Source: an uncultured Acetatifactor sp.
GTDB taxonomy: Bacteria; Bacillota; Clostridia; Lachnospirales; Lachnospiraceae
Reading direction: 5' to 3'
DNA length: 64,000 nt
Assembly: GCA_910584435.1 (NCBI GenBank)
Contig: CAJUAP010000004.1
Span: 1 to 64,000, forward strand
Under the pieces are notes generated by a model. It ran no database searches and was not told where the DNA came from. It saw only the letters and a list, made by a program, of their open reading frames with translations. The position numbers and the translations under genes are program-made. Each line of letters begins with the position of its first letter. Within the stretch, counting starts at the first letter, position 1. Shown here in pieces: positions 25,649 through 34,809 of this stretch.

Positions 25649-25900
25649 TTTTTCATCTTCCTGCGTCTCTATCTGTCCCTGTTTGCTTCCTCATCTTCCT
25701 GCGCCTTTATCTGTCACTATTTGCTTCCTCATCTTCCTGCGTCTCTATCTGTCCCTATTTGCTTCTGCATCTTCCTGCGTCTCTATCTGTCCCTATTTGC
25801 TTCCTCATCTTCCTGCGTCTCTATCTGTCCCTATTTGCTTCCTCATCTTCCTGCGTCTTTATCTATCACTATTTGCTTCCTCATCTTCCTGCGTCTTCAT
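25649..25900. repeat. 38-bp tandem repeat array at the ftsY 3' end
   Basis: The unit begins TTCCTCATCTTCCTGCGTCT and recurs exactly every 38 bases at 25649, 25687, 25725, 25763, 25801, 25839 and 25877. The last unit overlaps the final codons and stop of ftsY. As 38 is not a multiple of three and the units contain stops in minus frames, the array is not coding now, but it looks like copies of the acidic ftsY tail. The rest of the gap to ilvA (25533-25648) is T/C-rich with no further feature. Confidence 0.92.
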
Positions 25901-27278
25901 CATCTTCATCCGATTTTACATCAAACAGAGCATTTACAAATTCATCCGAATCAAATTTCTGCAGGTCATCTATGGTTTCTCCTACGCCAATGTATTTTAC
26001 CGGCACACGCAGCTCGGATTGAATTGCCACCGCAATCCCCCCCTTTGCCGTCCCATCCATCTTCGTCAGAATAATACCTGTCAATTCTGCAACCGCTCCG
26101 AATTCTCTCGCCTGTACCAACGCATTCTGTCCCGTAGTGCCATCCAGCACAATCAGGTTCTCCCGGTGGGCATCGGGAAATTCCCTGTCGATAATACGGT
26201 TCATCTTCCGAAGCTCTTCCATAAGGTTCTTCTTGTTGTGCAGTCTGCCCGCCGTGTCAATGAGCAGCACATCCACCCCTCTTGCCTTAGCCGCATTGAC
26301 CGCATCAAATACCACACTGGCCGGATCCGCACCCTCATTTCCTCCCACCATGGGCACATCGGCACGCCTTGCCCATTCCGCCAGCTGATCTCCTGCCGCC
26401 GCCCGGAAGGTATCCGCCGCCGCAATCAACACCTTGCGCCCGTCTTCCTTTAATTTGCCTGCCAGTTTTCCCACGGAAGTGGTCTTACCCACACCATTGA
26501 CGCCGATTACCATAATAATGGACTGCTGCTTTTCAAAATCATATGCCGTCTCGTCCACACGCATCTGCTCTTTGATACCCTCAATCAAAAGCTGTTTACA
26601 GGCACGAGGTTCCTTGATATGCTGTTCTTTTATCTGTTGTTTCAAGCGTGCCACAATTTCCATGGTAGCATTCACCCCTATGTCACCCATAATCAGAATT
26701 TCTTCCAGCTCTTCATAAAAATCCTCGTCAATCGCAGAAAATCCATTAAATACGGAATCAATCCCTCTGACTATGTTATCCCTGGTCTTGGCCAGACCTG
26801 CTTTTAACCTGGCAAAAAAGCCCTTCTTTTCCTCTTCAGACAGCTTTTCTTCCGTGAGCGTCCTTTCTTCTTCACATAGTTTCCCGCCTCTGATTGCCGT
26901 TTCTTCTTCACAGAGCTTCCTGCCTGAGCATTCCTTTTCTTCTGCACTCTCTGCCTGTCCGTCAGAGGATTCCTTTCCGGTAAGCAAATTATGCTCCCTG
27001 GTCTCTTCCTCTGAGAAATTCACTTCCTTCCCTGCGGACAAAACGCCTTCACTCCCGGCTTCCTGCCCTGAAAAATCCGGACTTTCCACAGAAGTCTCCT
27101 GCATTTCTGTATGTTCCCCGTCCCATGCATCTTCAGCTTCTTTGGTCATTTCATCCTGATCTGTGTGCACTTCCTGCCCCATGGATAAATTTTGTTCCAT
27201 TGATGTATTCTGTTCCCCGGAAGCCTTTCCCTCCGCATGATGCTTTTTCCTTCCAAATAATCTTTCCCTCAAACCCAT
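25881..27278 (-). CDS. ftsY: Signal recognition particle receptor FtsY
   Basis: GTPase that docks the SRP-ribosome complex at the membrane. The N-terminal 155 residues are a long acidic, low-complexity A-domain; the NG domain follows with GVNGVGKTTSVGKLA (G1), DTFRAAAGDQL (G2), DTAGRLHNKKNL (G3) and TKMDGTAKGG (G4). The ATG at 27278 (GLRERLFGRKK) has GGGGG eight bases upstream and is preferred to 27284. It follows smc by 35 bases. The last residues DEDDEDAGR are part of a repeat unit that is amplified downstream. Confidence 0.95.
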   Translation of the reverse strand: MGLRERLFGRKKHHAEGKASGEQNTSMEQNLSMGQEVHTDQDEMTKEAEDAWDGEHTEMQETSVESPDFSGQEAGSEGVLSAGKEVNFSEEETREHNLLTGKESSDGQAESAEEKECSGRKLCEEETAIRGGKLCEEERTLTEEKLSEEEKKGFFARLKAGLAKTRDNIVRGIDSVFNGFSAIDEDFYEELEEILIMGDIGVNATMEIVARLKQQIKEQHIKEPRACKQLLIEGIKEQMRVDETAYDFEKQQSIIMVIGVNGVGKTTSVGKLAGKLKEDGRKVLIAAADTFRAAAGDQLAEWARRADVPMVGGNEGADPASVVFDAVNAAKARGVDVLLIDTAGRLHNKKNLMEELRKMNRIIDREFPDAHRENLIVLDGTTGQNALVQAREFGAVAELTGIILTKMDGTAKGGIAVAIQSELRVPVKYIGVGETIDDLQKFDSDEFVNALFDVKSDEDDEDAGR

Positions 27279-27313
27279 GCACATTACCCCCTAACTTAGA
27301 AATTATCTTTCCA

Positions 27314-30300
27314 TTAATCATCCAGTTCCTTGTCGATTAAATTGACGCTCACCAGTGTGGAAACGCCTTTTTCCTGCATTGTAATGCCATAGAGTCTGTC
27401 CACCTGCTCCATGGTGCCTCTTCGGTGTGTAATGACAATGAATTGGGTATTCTTTGTCAGCTTATGTAGATACTTTGCAAATCTGCCCACATTGGAATCA
27501 TCCAATGCAGCCTCAATCTCGTCCAACAGACAAAAGGGAGATGGCTTCAGATTTTGTATGGCGAACAGCAGAGAAATTGCCGTCAGCGCCTTTTCACCGC
27601 CGGACAACTGCATCATATTCTGAAGCTTTTTTCCCGGCGGCTGCGCAATAATGCGGATTCCCGCTTCCAGAATATCCTCATCTTCAATCAATTCCAGGGT
27701 TCCTTTACCGCCGCCGAACAATTCTTTAAACACTTTATCAAATTCATGTGTAATCTCTGCAAATTTCTCGGTAAATTGTTTTCTCATGGCAGTGTCAAGT
27801 TCCTGGATAATGCCCTCCAGAGTCTTCTCCGCTTCCACCAAATCATCGTGCTGAGTCTTCATGAAAGTAAAACGTTCCATCAGGTTCTTGTAATCTTCTA
27901 TGGCATTGACATTCACATCCCCCAGCTTCTTAATCTCATCCTTTAAAGCAGATACTTCCTTCTTCATGGCAGTCAGGTCAGTCATGGTTTCATCCCGTAC
28001 AGAAGCCGCATCACTTAATGTAATCTCATATTCATCCCACATGTAATTGATCTGGGTTTCCATCGCTTCTTCCAGCTTCTCCTTCTGGGCATGCAGACGG
28101 TAGACTTCTTTATCCAGGGAAGACAGCTTCTCGGAAAGCTCTTCACGCCTTACAAAAAAGCTTTTCTGCCTTCCTGACAATTCCTCCTTCCTTGCAGTAT
28201 CTTCCTTCAGTCTGCTCTCAGAAGCATTCTGGGTATCAAAGGAAGCCGCAATTGCAGCCTCAATCTCCACTATACTCTGTTTCCTGCGCTCCGCCTCCCG
28301 GCTGTTCTCATGAAGTGCCTGCATTACTTCTTCAAGTTCAGCCTGTGCCCGGCCGATCTCTCCCTCAATACGCTCTACATTTGCCTGTTTAAAGTCCATG
28401 GCCTGCCGCATTTTCTGAACCTTCAAATCCCATTCCGACACATGGGCGGCAGCTTTCGTTTCATCCGTTCGCTCCTTTATCAGTTCCTGCTGATACTGCG
28501 AAATTTCTTCCTGCGTGTGTTCCTCTAACGCCTCGCTTGCGCTCAATTCCTGCCGGATGGTCTCTTTTTCCTGCCGGATCTCAAGAATCTTTTTTTCTAT
28601 TTCTTTTTCCTCCAGGCGAAGAGAAGCGGCTCCCTCTACTTCTTCTTCCATTCGCTCTCTTGTCTGGCTGATATTCAGCCTTGTTGTATTCTGTTCTATG
28701 GACTTGCGCTGGATATCTGCCTTCAGGCTTTCCAGCTCCACGCGAAGCTTGTTACGCCGTACTTTCGTATCATCAATGGCCTGGTTGATTTCCTCAATGA
28801 CACTTTTCAGCGTTCTGACATTTTTCTCCAATTCGTCCAGCTCCCGCCGTCTGCCTAACAGGTTGCTGCTGTTCTTATATGCGCCTCCGCTGATAGCGCC
28901 TCCAGGAACCAGCTGTTCCCCCTCCAATGTGACAATACGGATGCTGTGCCTGTATTTTCTGGCCAGATTCACTGCGTGATCCACATTGTCCGTCACAACG
29001 ATGCGTCCCAGCAATGCTTTTGCCACATCACGGTATTGTTCCTCAATCTGTACCAGTTCATCTGCCATGCCGATAACGCCCTGCTCGGAAAGCACTTCTG
29101 GGTTCCTGAACTTCTGGGAATTCGTGATACTTGTAAGCGGCAGAAAAGTCGCCCTGCCCAGTCTGCCGGCCTTTAAAAACGCAATCATCTTCTTGGCAGT
29201 TTCTTCATTGTCGGTGACAATATTTTGAATATTTCCTCCCAGGGCAGTCTCAATGGCAATCTCATATTTCTTCTCCACCTTGATGATATCTGCCACAACG
29301 CCGATAATCCCCCTGGTATGGTCTTTCTGTTCCATGACTTTTTTCACGCTTCCGCCATAGCCTTCATAGCGTTCTGTCAGGTTGGCAAGAGCCTCCAGCT
29401 TCGAGTTTTCTCTGTGATAAGCGCTCTGATTTTCCCGCAGTCCGGCATCCTGCCTCGTAAGCTCCCCGCGGATATCATCCAGCGCCTTCTCCAGAGTGCT
29501 TTCCCGTTCCTTCATGATACGGATTTCTTCTGTAATGTCCGCAAAAGAGGCTTCCAATTTCCGAATGCTTTCCTCCCTTGCGGCTTCATCGGACTTTGCA
29601 CGAAGCAGCCTGGAATTCAATTCCGCCCGTCGGATATTTACCTGTTCCATCATGGTGTCAAACCGGCCCATTTTGGATTTAATGGTAGCCCTCTGGTTCA
29701 ATTCCCTGATAATGGTATTCTTGCCCGCTTCTATCTGCTCATTCAGCGCAGTGATTTTTTCCTGGATTTTTTCCAGCTTTTCTCTGGCCGCCTCTGCTGC
29801 CGCAGTAATCTCCTGAACCTGTGCATCCGTGGAGATTTTTTCGCTTAAAATATCTTCTTTGTCCTTCTTTTTCTCTGCTATTTCTTCCTGCAGCGCATTT
29901 CGGCGGTTATTCAGATGCGTTTCGCTTCCCTTGGCGGAATTCACCTGTTCCTTCAGAACATTTCTTTCCCCTTCCAATTTCCCACGCATCAGCCCGGCAT
30001 CCGTCACACTGCTCCTTGCCTGCTCAATTACCGCCTCCAGTGCTTCCAGTTCTGTCTGAATCCGGTCATATTCCTCCTTAATGCCTTCATATCCTGCTTT
30101 CGCTTCGGACAGCTCACCGCTGGCAAGACCATATTTCTCATCCGCCGTCTGCAGCTGTTCCCGTAATCTGGCATTTTCCAGCAGAAATACATTCACGTCC
30201 AATTTCTTCAAAGCTTCTTTCTTACGAAGGTAAATTCTGGCTGTCTCGGACTGACGTTCCAAAGGGCCAATCTGCTTTTCCAATTCCGATAAAATATCAT

Positions 30301-30874
30301 TGACACGTACCAGATTCTGCTTCTCGTTTTCCAGCTTTACCTGCGCTGCGGCTTTCCTGCGTTTGAATTTCACAATACCGGCGGCTTCATCAAAAAGCTC
30401 TCTGCGTTCTTCCGGCTTGCCGCTCAAGATCTTATCAATCTGACCCTGTCCGATTATGGAATATCCTTCCTTACCGATACCGGTATCATAGAAAAGTTCG
30501 TTTACATCCTTCAATCGGCAGGGACTTCCATTCATTAGATATTCGCTTTCTCCGGAACGGTAAATACGCCTGGCCACAGTTACTTCCTGATAATCTATGG
30601 CAAGCTTATGATCCGAGTTGTCCAATGTAATGGCAACATAGGCATAGCTTAAAGGCTTTCTATTCTCTGTGCCCGAGAAAATGACATCCTGCATGCTGGC
30701 GCCGCGCAGCTGCTTCACACGTTGTTCCCCTAACACCCAGCGGACCGCATCGGCCACATTGCTTTTCCCGCTTCCGTTAGGGCCGACAATTCCCGTTATA
30801 CCATTGTGGAACTGGAAGTTTATCTTGTTCGCAAAGGATTTAAACCCATGCACCTCAATACTTTTTAAATACAT
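27314..30874 (-). CDS. smc: Chromosome segregation ATPase SMC
   Basis: Condensin subunit of 1186 residues. It has an N-terminal Walker A (GPNGSGKSNV, residues about 32-41), two long coiled coils separated by a hinge near residues 500-680 (ending VPGGAISGGAYKNSSNLLGR), and a C-terminal signature LSGGEKALTAISLLF with Walker B CLLDEIEAALDD. It organises and separates sister chromosomes with ScpA/ScpB, which are not in this window. The ATG lies inside the end of rnc (20-base overlap), so the two are coupled. Confidence 0.97.
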   Translation of the reverse strand: MYLKSIEVHGFKSFANKINFQFHNGITGIVGPNGSGKSNVADAVRWVLGEQRVKQLRGASMQDVIFSGTENRKPLSYAYVAITLDNSDHKLAIDYQEVTVARRIYRSGESEYLMNGSPCRLKDVNELFYDTGIGKEGYSIIGQGQIDKILSGKPEERRELFDEAAGIVKFKRRKAAAQVKLENEKQNLVRVNDILSELEKQIGPLERQSETARIYLRKKEALKKLDVNVFLLENARLREQLQTADEKYGLASGELSEAKAGYEGIKEEYDRIQTELEALEAVIEQARSSVTDAGLMRGKLEGERNVLKEQVNSAKGSETHLNNRRNALQEEIAEKKKDKEDILSEKISTDAQVQEITAAAEAAREKLEKIQEKITALNEQIEAGKNTIIRELNQRATIKSKMGRFDTMMEQVNIRRAELNSRLLRAKSDEAAREESIRKLEASFADITEEIRIMKERESTLEKALDDIRGELTRQDAGLRENQSAYHRENSKLEALANLTERYEGYGGSVKKVMEQKDHTRGIIGVVADIIKVEKKYEIAIETALGGNIQNIVTDNEETAKKMIAFLKAGRLGRATFLPLTSITNSQKFRNPEVLSEQGVIGMADELVQIEEQYRDVAKALLGRIVVTDNVDHAVNLARKYRHSIRIVTLEGEQLVPGGAISGGAYKNSSNLLGRRRELDELEKNVRTLKSVIEEINQAIDDTKVRRNKLRVELESLKADIQRKSIEQNTTRLNISQTRERMEEEVEGAASLRLEEKEIEKKILEIRQEKETIRQELSASEALEEHTQEEISQYQQELIKERTDETKAAAHVSEWDLKVQKMRQAMDFKQANVERIEGEIGRAQAELEEVMQALHENSREAERRKQSIVEIEAAIAASFDTQNASESRLKEDTARKEELSGRQKSFFVRREELSEKLSSLDKEVYRLHAQKEKLEEAMETQINYMWDEYEITLSDAASVRDETMTDLTAMKKEVSALKDEIKKLGDVNVNAIEDYKNLMERFTFMKTQHDDLVEAEKTLEGIIQELDTAMRKQFTEKFAEITHEFDKVFKELFGGGKGTLELIEDEDILEAGIRIIAQPPGKKLQNMMQLSGGEKALTAISLLFAIQNLKPSPFCLLDEIEAALDDSNVGRFAKYLHKLTKNTQFIVITHRRGTMEQVDRLYGITMQEKGVSTLVSVNLIDKELDD

Positions 30875-31571
30875 ATCCTTTATCCCTCAACAGCAGTAAT
30901 GCTCTATAAGCTGCCTGCTGCTCCGCTGCTTTTTTCGTTTTGCCTTCTCCCTTACCTAAAATCTCACCCTCCATCTGCACGGATACATGAAACATTTTGT
31001 CATGCTCCGGACCGCTCATCCCCAGCAGCTCATAGCTATACTCCTTTTTCAATTTCCCCTGAATCAGCTCCTGCAGATTACTCTTACTATCATAAAAGAG
31101 CTGCTTGTCTTCCAGGTCAGAGAGAATAAATCTATAGATGAACTCTTTCGCATATTCCATACCGCCGTCCAGATAAATGGCGCCGATGACCGCTTCCATG
31201 ACATCACATGTCAGGCTGTCCCTGCTCCGTCCGCCGGTATTCTCTTCCCCCTTACCTAACAGCATGAACTGTCCCAATTCCAGGTCTCTTGCACAAAAGG
31301 CCAAAGAAGGCTCGCACACCATGGAAGCACGCAATTTTGTTAATTCTCCTTCCGGCAGTCCGTTATGCTCCCGAAAAAGGAATTCACTTGTTACCAGCTC
31401 CAGTACGGCATCCCCCAGGAATTCCAGGCGTTCATAATTCTCCAGCTTACGGATTCTCTGCTCATTGGTAAAAGAGCTGTGCGTCATGGCCTGCTTCAGC
31501 AATGCCGGGTTATGAAATTGATAGCCAATCCGTTTTTCCAACAGCTGCAAAGTATATTGATTTTCCTCCAA
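30855..31571 (-). CDS. rnc: Ribonuclease III
   Basis: Double-strand-specific endoribonuclease for rRNA and mRNA processing. The catalytic domain has ERLEFLGDAVLELVTSEFL near residue 45 and DVMEAVIGAIYLDGG near residue 125 with the metal-binding acidic residues; the dsRNA-binding domain (about 160-235) ends GEGKTKKAAEQQAAYRAL. The start is a TTG preceded by AGGTAGGA, since no ATG fits the family N-terminus. Length 238 is normal. Order plsX-acpP-rnc-smc-ftsY is conserved in Firmicutes. Confidence 0.95.
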   Translation of the reverse strand: MEENQYTLQLLEKRIGYQFHNPALLKQAMTHSSFTNEQRIRKLENYERLEFLGDAVLELVTSEFLFREHNGLPEGELTKLRASMVCEPSLAFCARDLELGQFMLLGKGEENTGGRSRDSLTCDVMEAVIGAIYLDGGMEYAKEFIYRFILSDLEDKQLFYDSKSNLQELIQGKLKKEYSYELLGMSGPEHDKMFHVSVQMEGEILGKGEGKTKKAAEQQAAYRALLLLRDKGYVFKKY

Positions 31572-31784
31572 TATTTCCTACCTTCCTCTCTATGACACAC
31601 AGCCAGAACAGCCGCCAGTCTGTCATGTGGTTACAATCCACTACAGACTTTATCCCTTATCCACAGATTTCTCCCTCAAAACAAACACGCATCAGAAAAT
31701 CATACCGCCGGCCATGCCCTCATTCATCCTCAGGCTTTCCTGCAAGGCGGTACTGCCCGATACATCGATACTGTGGAAGCAACA

Positions 31785-31820
31785 ATAAATACAAATGAGC
31801 AGCCGCAAAACGGACTGCTC
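31785..31820 (-). terminator. Terminator after acpP
   Basis: On the minus strand GAGCAGTCCG and CGGCTGCTC pair over TTTTG, followed by ATTTGTATTTATTG. It separates acpP from rnc; the rest of the gap to 31571 has no recognisable feature. Confidence 0.65.
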
Positions 31821-31845
31821 TATGAACTCTTATTTATACCAAGCC

Positions 31846-32076
31846 TTAGCCTAATGCACCCTTGATCAATTCCACTGCTTCTTCTACAGTAGATATCTTT
31901 TCTGCCTTTTCAGCGGGAATTTCAATATCGAATTCTTCTTCGATACCCATAACAATCTGGAATACATCCAGAGAGTCTGCACCCAGGTCATCCAAGAAGG
32001 TGGTTTCCATCGTAATTTCATCCGGATCCACATTCAGTACTTCTGCTATTACCTTTTTCAACTTTTCAAATTCCAT
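31846..32076 (-). CDS. acpP: Acyl carrier protein
   Basis: Small acidic four-helix protein of 76 residues that carries growing fatty acyl chains on a phosphopantetheine arm. The attachment serine is in [14 protein letters not shown] near residue 37. AGGAGG lies upstream of the ATG. It follows plsX by 23 bases, matching the usual plsX-acpP pairing in phospholipid and fatty acid synthesis. Confidence 0.96.
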   Translation of the reverse strand: MEFEKLKKVIAEVLNVDPDEITMETTFLDDLGADSLDVFQIVMGIEEEFDIEIPAEKAEKISTVEEAVELIKGALG

Positions 32077-32099
32077 GCTGCTTCCTCCTTTCCTCTTTT

Positions 32100-33104
32100 T
32101 TACGGAACAATCTGTTCCTGAATTTTTTGATTTATGTTCTGTTCTTTAAATGCAATGCATTGAAGAATAGAATTCTGTATTTCAATTGCCTTGCTGCTCC
32201 CATGGGTCTTAACCACCAGCCCATTTAGTCCAAGCAGCGGTGCGCCGCCGTATTCTTCCGTACTGAAGCTTTTCAAAGTCTGCTTTAATGCGGGCTTTAC
32301 CAACAGGGCTCCCAATTTACTCTTCAGGCTGCTCATCATACCGGCCTTGATTTTTCTGATCAAAGCATCACTGACTCCTTCAAGCATCTTAAGAACGATG
32401 TTACCGGCAAACGCCTCACACACGAGTACATCGGCCGCACCCATGGGAATATCCCTGGCTTCCACATTGCCGATGAAATTAATCTCCCGGCAATTTTGTA
32501 ACAGCGGATAAGTCTCCTTGGTCAGAGCATTTCCCTTTTCTTCTTCCACGCCAATGTTCACAAGTCCCACTCTGGGATTCCTCACGCCTATCACGCTTTC
32601 CATATATATGCTTCCCATTCTGGCAAACTGCAGCAGCTGGGACGGTTTTGCATCCACATTTGCCCCACAGTCAAGCAGCAGGCTTACACCGTTTATGTTC
32701 GGCACAATGGGTGCAAGAGGCGGCCGTTCTATCCCTTTAATCCTGCCTACGATAACTTGTCCGCCTACCAGTATGGCGCCGGTGCTTCCGGCAGATACAA
32801 GTGCATCACATTGTCCGTCCTTTACCATATACATACATTTTACAATAGAAGATTCTCTCTTCTGGCGAATCGCCATAACCGGTGGTTCACCTGTCTCAAT
32901 CACTTCCTCCGCATGTATGATTTCCAAATGCGCGGTGTCGTAGGTATATTTCTTCAATTCTTCTTTGATGACAGGCTCCCGCCCTACCAGGAATACCTTT
33001 ACACGCTGATCGGCCGCAATGGCATTCACTGCACCTTTTACAGTTTCTACCGGTGCATTGTCGCCACCCATAGCATCTACGGCTACATTTACCATTTCAG
33101 ACAT
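32100..33104 (-). CDS. plsX: Phosphate acyltransferase PlsX
   Basis: Makes acyl-phosphate from acyl-ACP (and the reverse), the donor for PlsY in the first step of phospholipid synthesis. The 334 residues start with [20 protein letters not shown] and include [20 protein letters not shown] near residue 105 and [20 protein letters not shown] near residue 285, all family hallmarks. It links to FakA and DegV/FakB later in the window, which feed acyl-phosphate from exogenous fatty acids. A good promoter lies at 33222-33194. Confidence 0.96.
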   Translation of the reverse strand: MSEMVNVAVDAMGGDNAPVETVKGAVNAIAADQRVKVFLVGREPVIKEELKKYTYDTAHLEIIHAEEVIETGEPPVMAIRQKRESSIVKCMYMVKDGQCDALVSAGSTGAILVGGQVIVGRIKGIERPPLAPIVPNINGVSLLLDCGANVDAKPSQLLQFARMGSIYMESVIGVRNPRVGLVNIGVEEEKGNALTKETYPLLQNCREINFIGNVEARDIPMGAADVLVCEAFAGNIVLKMLEGVSDALIRKIKAGMMSSLKSKLGALLVKPALKQTLKSFSTEEYGGAPLLGLNGLVVKTHGSSKAIEIQNSILQCIAFKEQNINQKIQEQIVP

Positions 33105-33193
33105 TTCTTCTCACACTGACCTCTCCTGGCGCATCATTGCAGCAACCCATACAAACAACGAACCGATACAATCACTGCACACCATTTTCTTTA

Positions 33194-33222
33194 ACTATAA
33201 TGTAACCTTGCATAAAAATCAA
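33194..33222 (-). promoter_or_regulatory. Promoter of plsX-acpP
   Basis: TTGATT (33222-33217) and TATAGT (33199-33194) with a 17-base spacer on the minus strand, about 80 bases from the plsX start. No FapR-like palindrome is evident. Confidence 0.65.
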
Positions 33223-33233
33223 GGATTTTTTAC

Positions 33234-33290
33234 ATGAAAAAGGCGTTCTTGAGAACGGAGGTTACATACCGCCAAATTCTTGAACGCCCT
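33234..33290 (-). terminator. Terminator after rpmF
   Basis: On the minus strand GGGCGTTCAAGAATTTGGCGG pairs imperfectly with a later stretch ending CAAGAACGCC, followed by TTTTTC. It closes the YceD-rpmF transcript just before the plsX promoter. Confidence 0.8.
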
Positions 33291-33299
33291 TGCCGCAAC

Positions 33300-33482
33300 T
33301 TATTCACCAACACTGATAATCTGCTTCTTGTTGTAAGAACCACAAGCTTTACAAACCCTATGGGGTGTCATAAGAGCGCCGCATTTGCTGCACCTTACCA
33401 GAGTGGGAGCACTCATCTTCCAGTTTGCTCTCCTCTTATTCCTTCTACTCTTAGAAGATTTATTCTTAGGACAAATAGACAT
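33300..33482 (-). CDS. rpmF: Ribosomal protein L32
   Basis: Large-subunit protein of 60 residues, basic N-terminus (SICPKNKSSKSRRNKRRANW) and a zinc ribbon with four cysteines (CSKCG and CKACG). The ATG at 33482 has GGAGG seven bases upstream; a GTG two codons earlier is not needed. It follows the YceD gene, the usual partner in bacteria. Confidence 0.96.
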   Translation of the reverse strand: MSICPKNKSSKSRRNKRRANWKMSAPTLVRCSKCGALMTPHRVCKACGSYNKKQIISVGE

Positions 33483-33548
33483 TATCACACCTCCTTATTT
33501 TACCCAGACGGATACTGTTTAAAATTGATACAAGATATTCTCTCTTCT

Positions 33549-34061
33549 TCACTGGTTTGCATTGAAAATATCCTGTATGACTGCCATACGTGGGTCGGGC
33601 ACGAAAGTATCGCATCCGCAATCCCTTATATTCAGATTCTGTCCGCACACAGGACATATTCCTTTACAATCCTCTCTGCACAGAATCTTTGCAGGCCAGT
33701 TTACCAGAATTTCATTGTGTATGAAAGTCTCTACATCCAGCTGATAACCATCCATGAACCCCAGGTCATCCGCTTCCTCATCTTCCACCCCCGGTTCGGT
33801 TACTAATCTGTTAAAATCCAGCGCAAGAACCGTAGGCACCTCCGCAAGACAACGATCACAGCATGTCCGGAAGGTAAGTTCTGCTCTCCCGGATACTCTC
33901 GCCCTGCCCTTTCCCACATTGGAAAATGTAAAAAACACAGGAGATTTACCGGTAATCTCGAACCTTTCCTGTCCATTTTCAAAACCAGTCATCTCAAGAG
34001 GCACTTCCCTTGTGACCTGTCTGCCTTCGGATGTCAATACATCGGATAAGTTTATTAACAT
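33549..34061 (-). CDS. YceD family (DUF177) protein
   Basis: Conserved protein of about 170 residues, nearly always encoded upstream of rpmF and linked to 23S rRNA or L32 metabolism in other bacteria and plants. It has an N-terminal FEITGKSPVFFTFSNVGKG region, TCCDRCLAEV near residue 70 and a C-terminal CX(n)C cluster (CREDCKGICPVCG) typical of the family. The start at 34061 has AAAGGAG upstream and replaces an ORF extension to 34115. Confidence 0.88.
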   Translation of the reverse strand: MLINLSDVLTSEGRQVTREVPLEMTGFENGQERFEITGKSPVFFTFSNVGKGRARVSGRAELTFRTCCDRCLAEVPTVLALDFNRLVTEPGVEDEEADDLGFMDGYQLDVETFIHNEILVNWPAKILCREDCKGICPVCGQNLNIRDCGCDTFVPDPRMAVIQDIFNANQ

Positions 34062-34134
34062 AGCCACTCCTTTTACATACTTTTCCATTATAACCGGGAG
34101 TACATCATTTGTCAATCAATTTTTGCATTTTATA

Positions 34135-34299
34135 GCAGCAGTTCAGCCAGCCGATGTGAGCAGTCGAAAATCGTGCTCGCACGAATTTTCGGCTGATTAT
34201 ATCGGCTGAGGGAACGCCGTCTTATGAGCAAAGGCAGCTGCGAAACAGCGGAAAGCACCGCAGGTGCGGCTTTGTGAATGGCGAGGGCTGAACTGTTGC
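34135..34299. repeat. 165-bp palindromic element with terminal inverted repeats
   Basis: The ends are GCAGCAGTTCAGCC (34135-34148) and its near-exact inverse GGCTGAACTGTTGC (34286-34299). Inside are nested hairpins such as CGAAAATCGTGC with GCACGAATTTTCG. No coding frame is present. The shape suggests a miniature inverted-repeat element. The same end motif recurs at 38681-38688 and 52698 (see there). Confidence 0.7.
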
Positions 34300-34364
34300 A
34301 AGGCGAGTAAACGGGTCTTTAACACTTGTAAATAGAATAACATGCCAAAAACCGCATACTGCCC

Positions 34365-34480
34365 TCACGCTCCGCCAATCAGTACACTTTTCCCTTTAAA
34401 AGCAAATCCATACTTACGGATATGTTCCTTTGGAATTAATCCGAGAAGTCTTGAATGCCTATCGCTACTGCCCTTGCCAT
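34365..34480 (-). pseudogene. Collapsed AAA-ATPase-like/PD-(D/E)XK nuclease gene
   Basis: With GGAGGT ahead, ATG at 34480 reads MARAVAIGIQDFSD and stops. In another frame the DNA continues GLIPKEHIRKYGFAFKGKSV then LIGGA to a stop at 34365. The first part matches the start (…GIGIQDF…) and the second the extreme end (…IRKYGFAFEGKKVLIG) of the large AAA-ATPase-like (DUF1703-type) family abundant in Lachnospiraceae, whose full length is over 500 residues. Nearly all of the gene has been deleted. It lies between two palindromic elements. Confidence 0.65.
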
Positions 34481-34580
34481 TCCATACCTCCGTTTTATAA
34501 TCTTTCAACTTAGTATAACATTATAAACACCCGAAAACAATTTATTTTTCCATTCTAAAACGGTAACAGAAATGGCGTAA

Positions 34581-34711
34581 TTACTGTTCACTCGTCACTA
34601 CCGCGAGATATTTTCATGCGTATTTTGCATGAAAATCCGAGAATGCTGTGCGCGAAATCGCCGCTTTTGCGATTTCTGCGCATCTGTTACTGTGAACGGA
34701 GTGAACAGTAA
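34581..34711. repeat. 131-bp palindromic element
   Basis: TTACTGTTCACTC (34581-34593) and GAGTGAACAGTAA (34699-34711) are exact terminal inverted repeats. Inside are two perfect hairpins, ATTTTCATGC with GCATGAAAAT, and GCGCGAAATCG with CGATTTCTGCGC. Non-coding; MITE-like. Nothing else is seen in the gap to 34809. Confidence 0.75.
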
Positions 34712-34809
34712 CATGGCGTATGCGTCATTCTGACAGCTTTGGATCTTTTTATACTTGCCCTGCCGGAATCATAAGTAAACATCTACGATTTCAACGATTC
34801 ATTCAATTT

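Noticed and set aside
25649..25900. CRISPR array
   Set aside because: The 38-bp units follow each other directly with no unique spacers and no cas genes are nearby; it is a plain tandem repeat.
25417..26453. Overlapping long plus-strand reading frames rich in Ser, Cys and Leu
   Set aside because: They are the reverse of ftsY and of the 38-bp array; the three frames repeat the same words because 38 is not a multiple of three.
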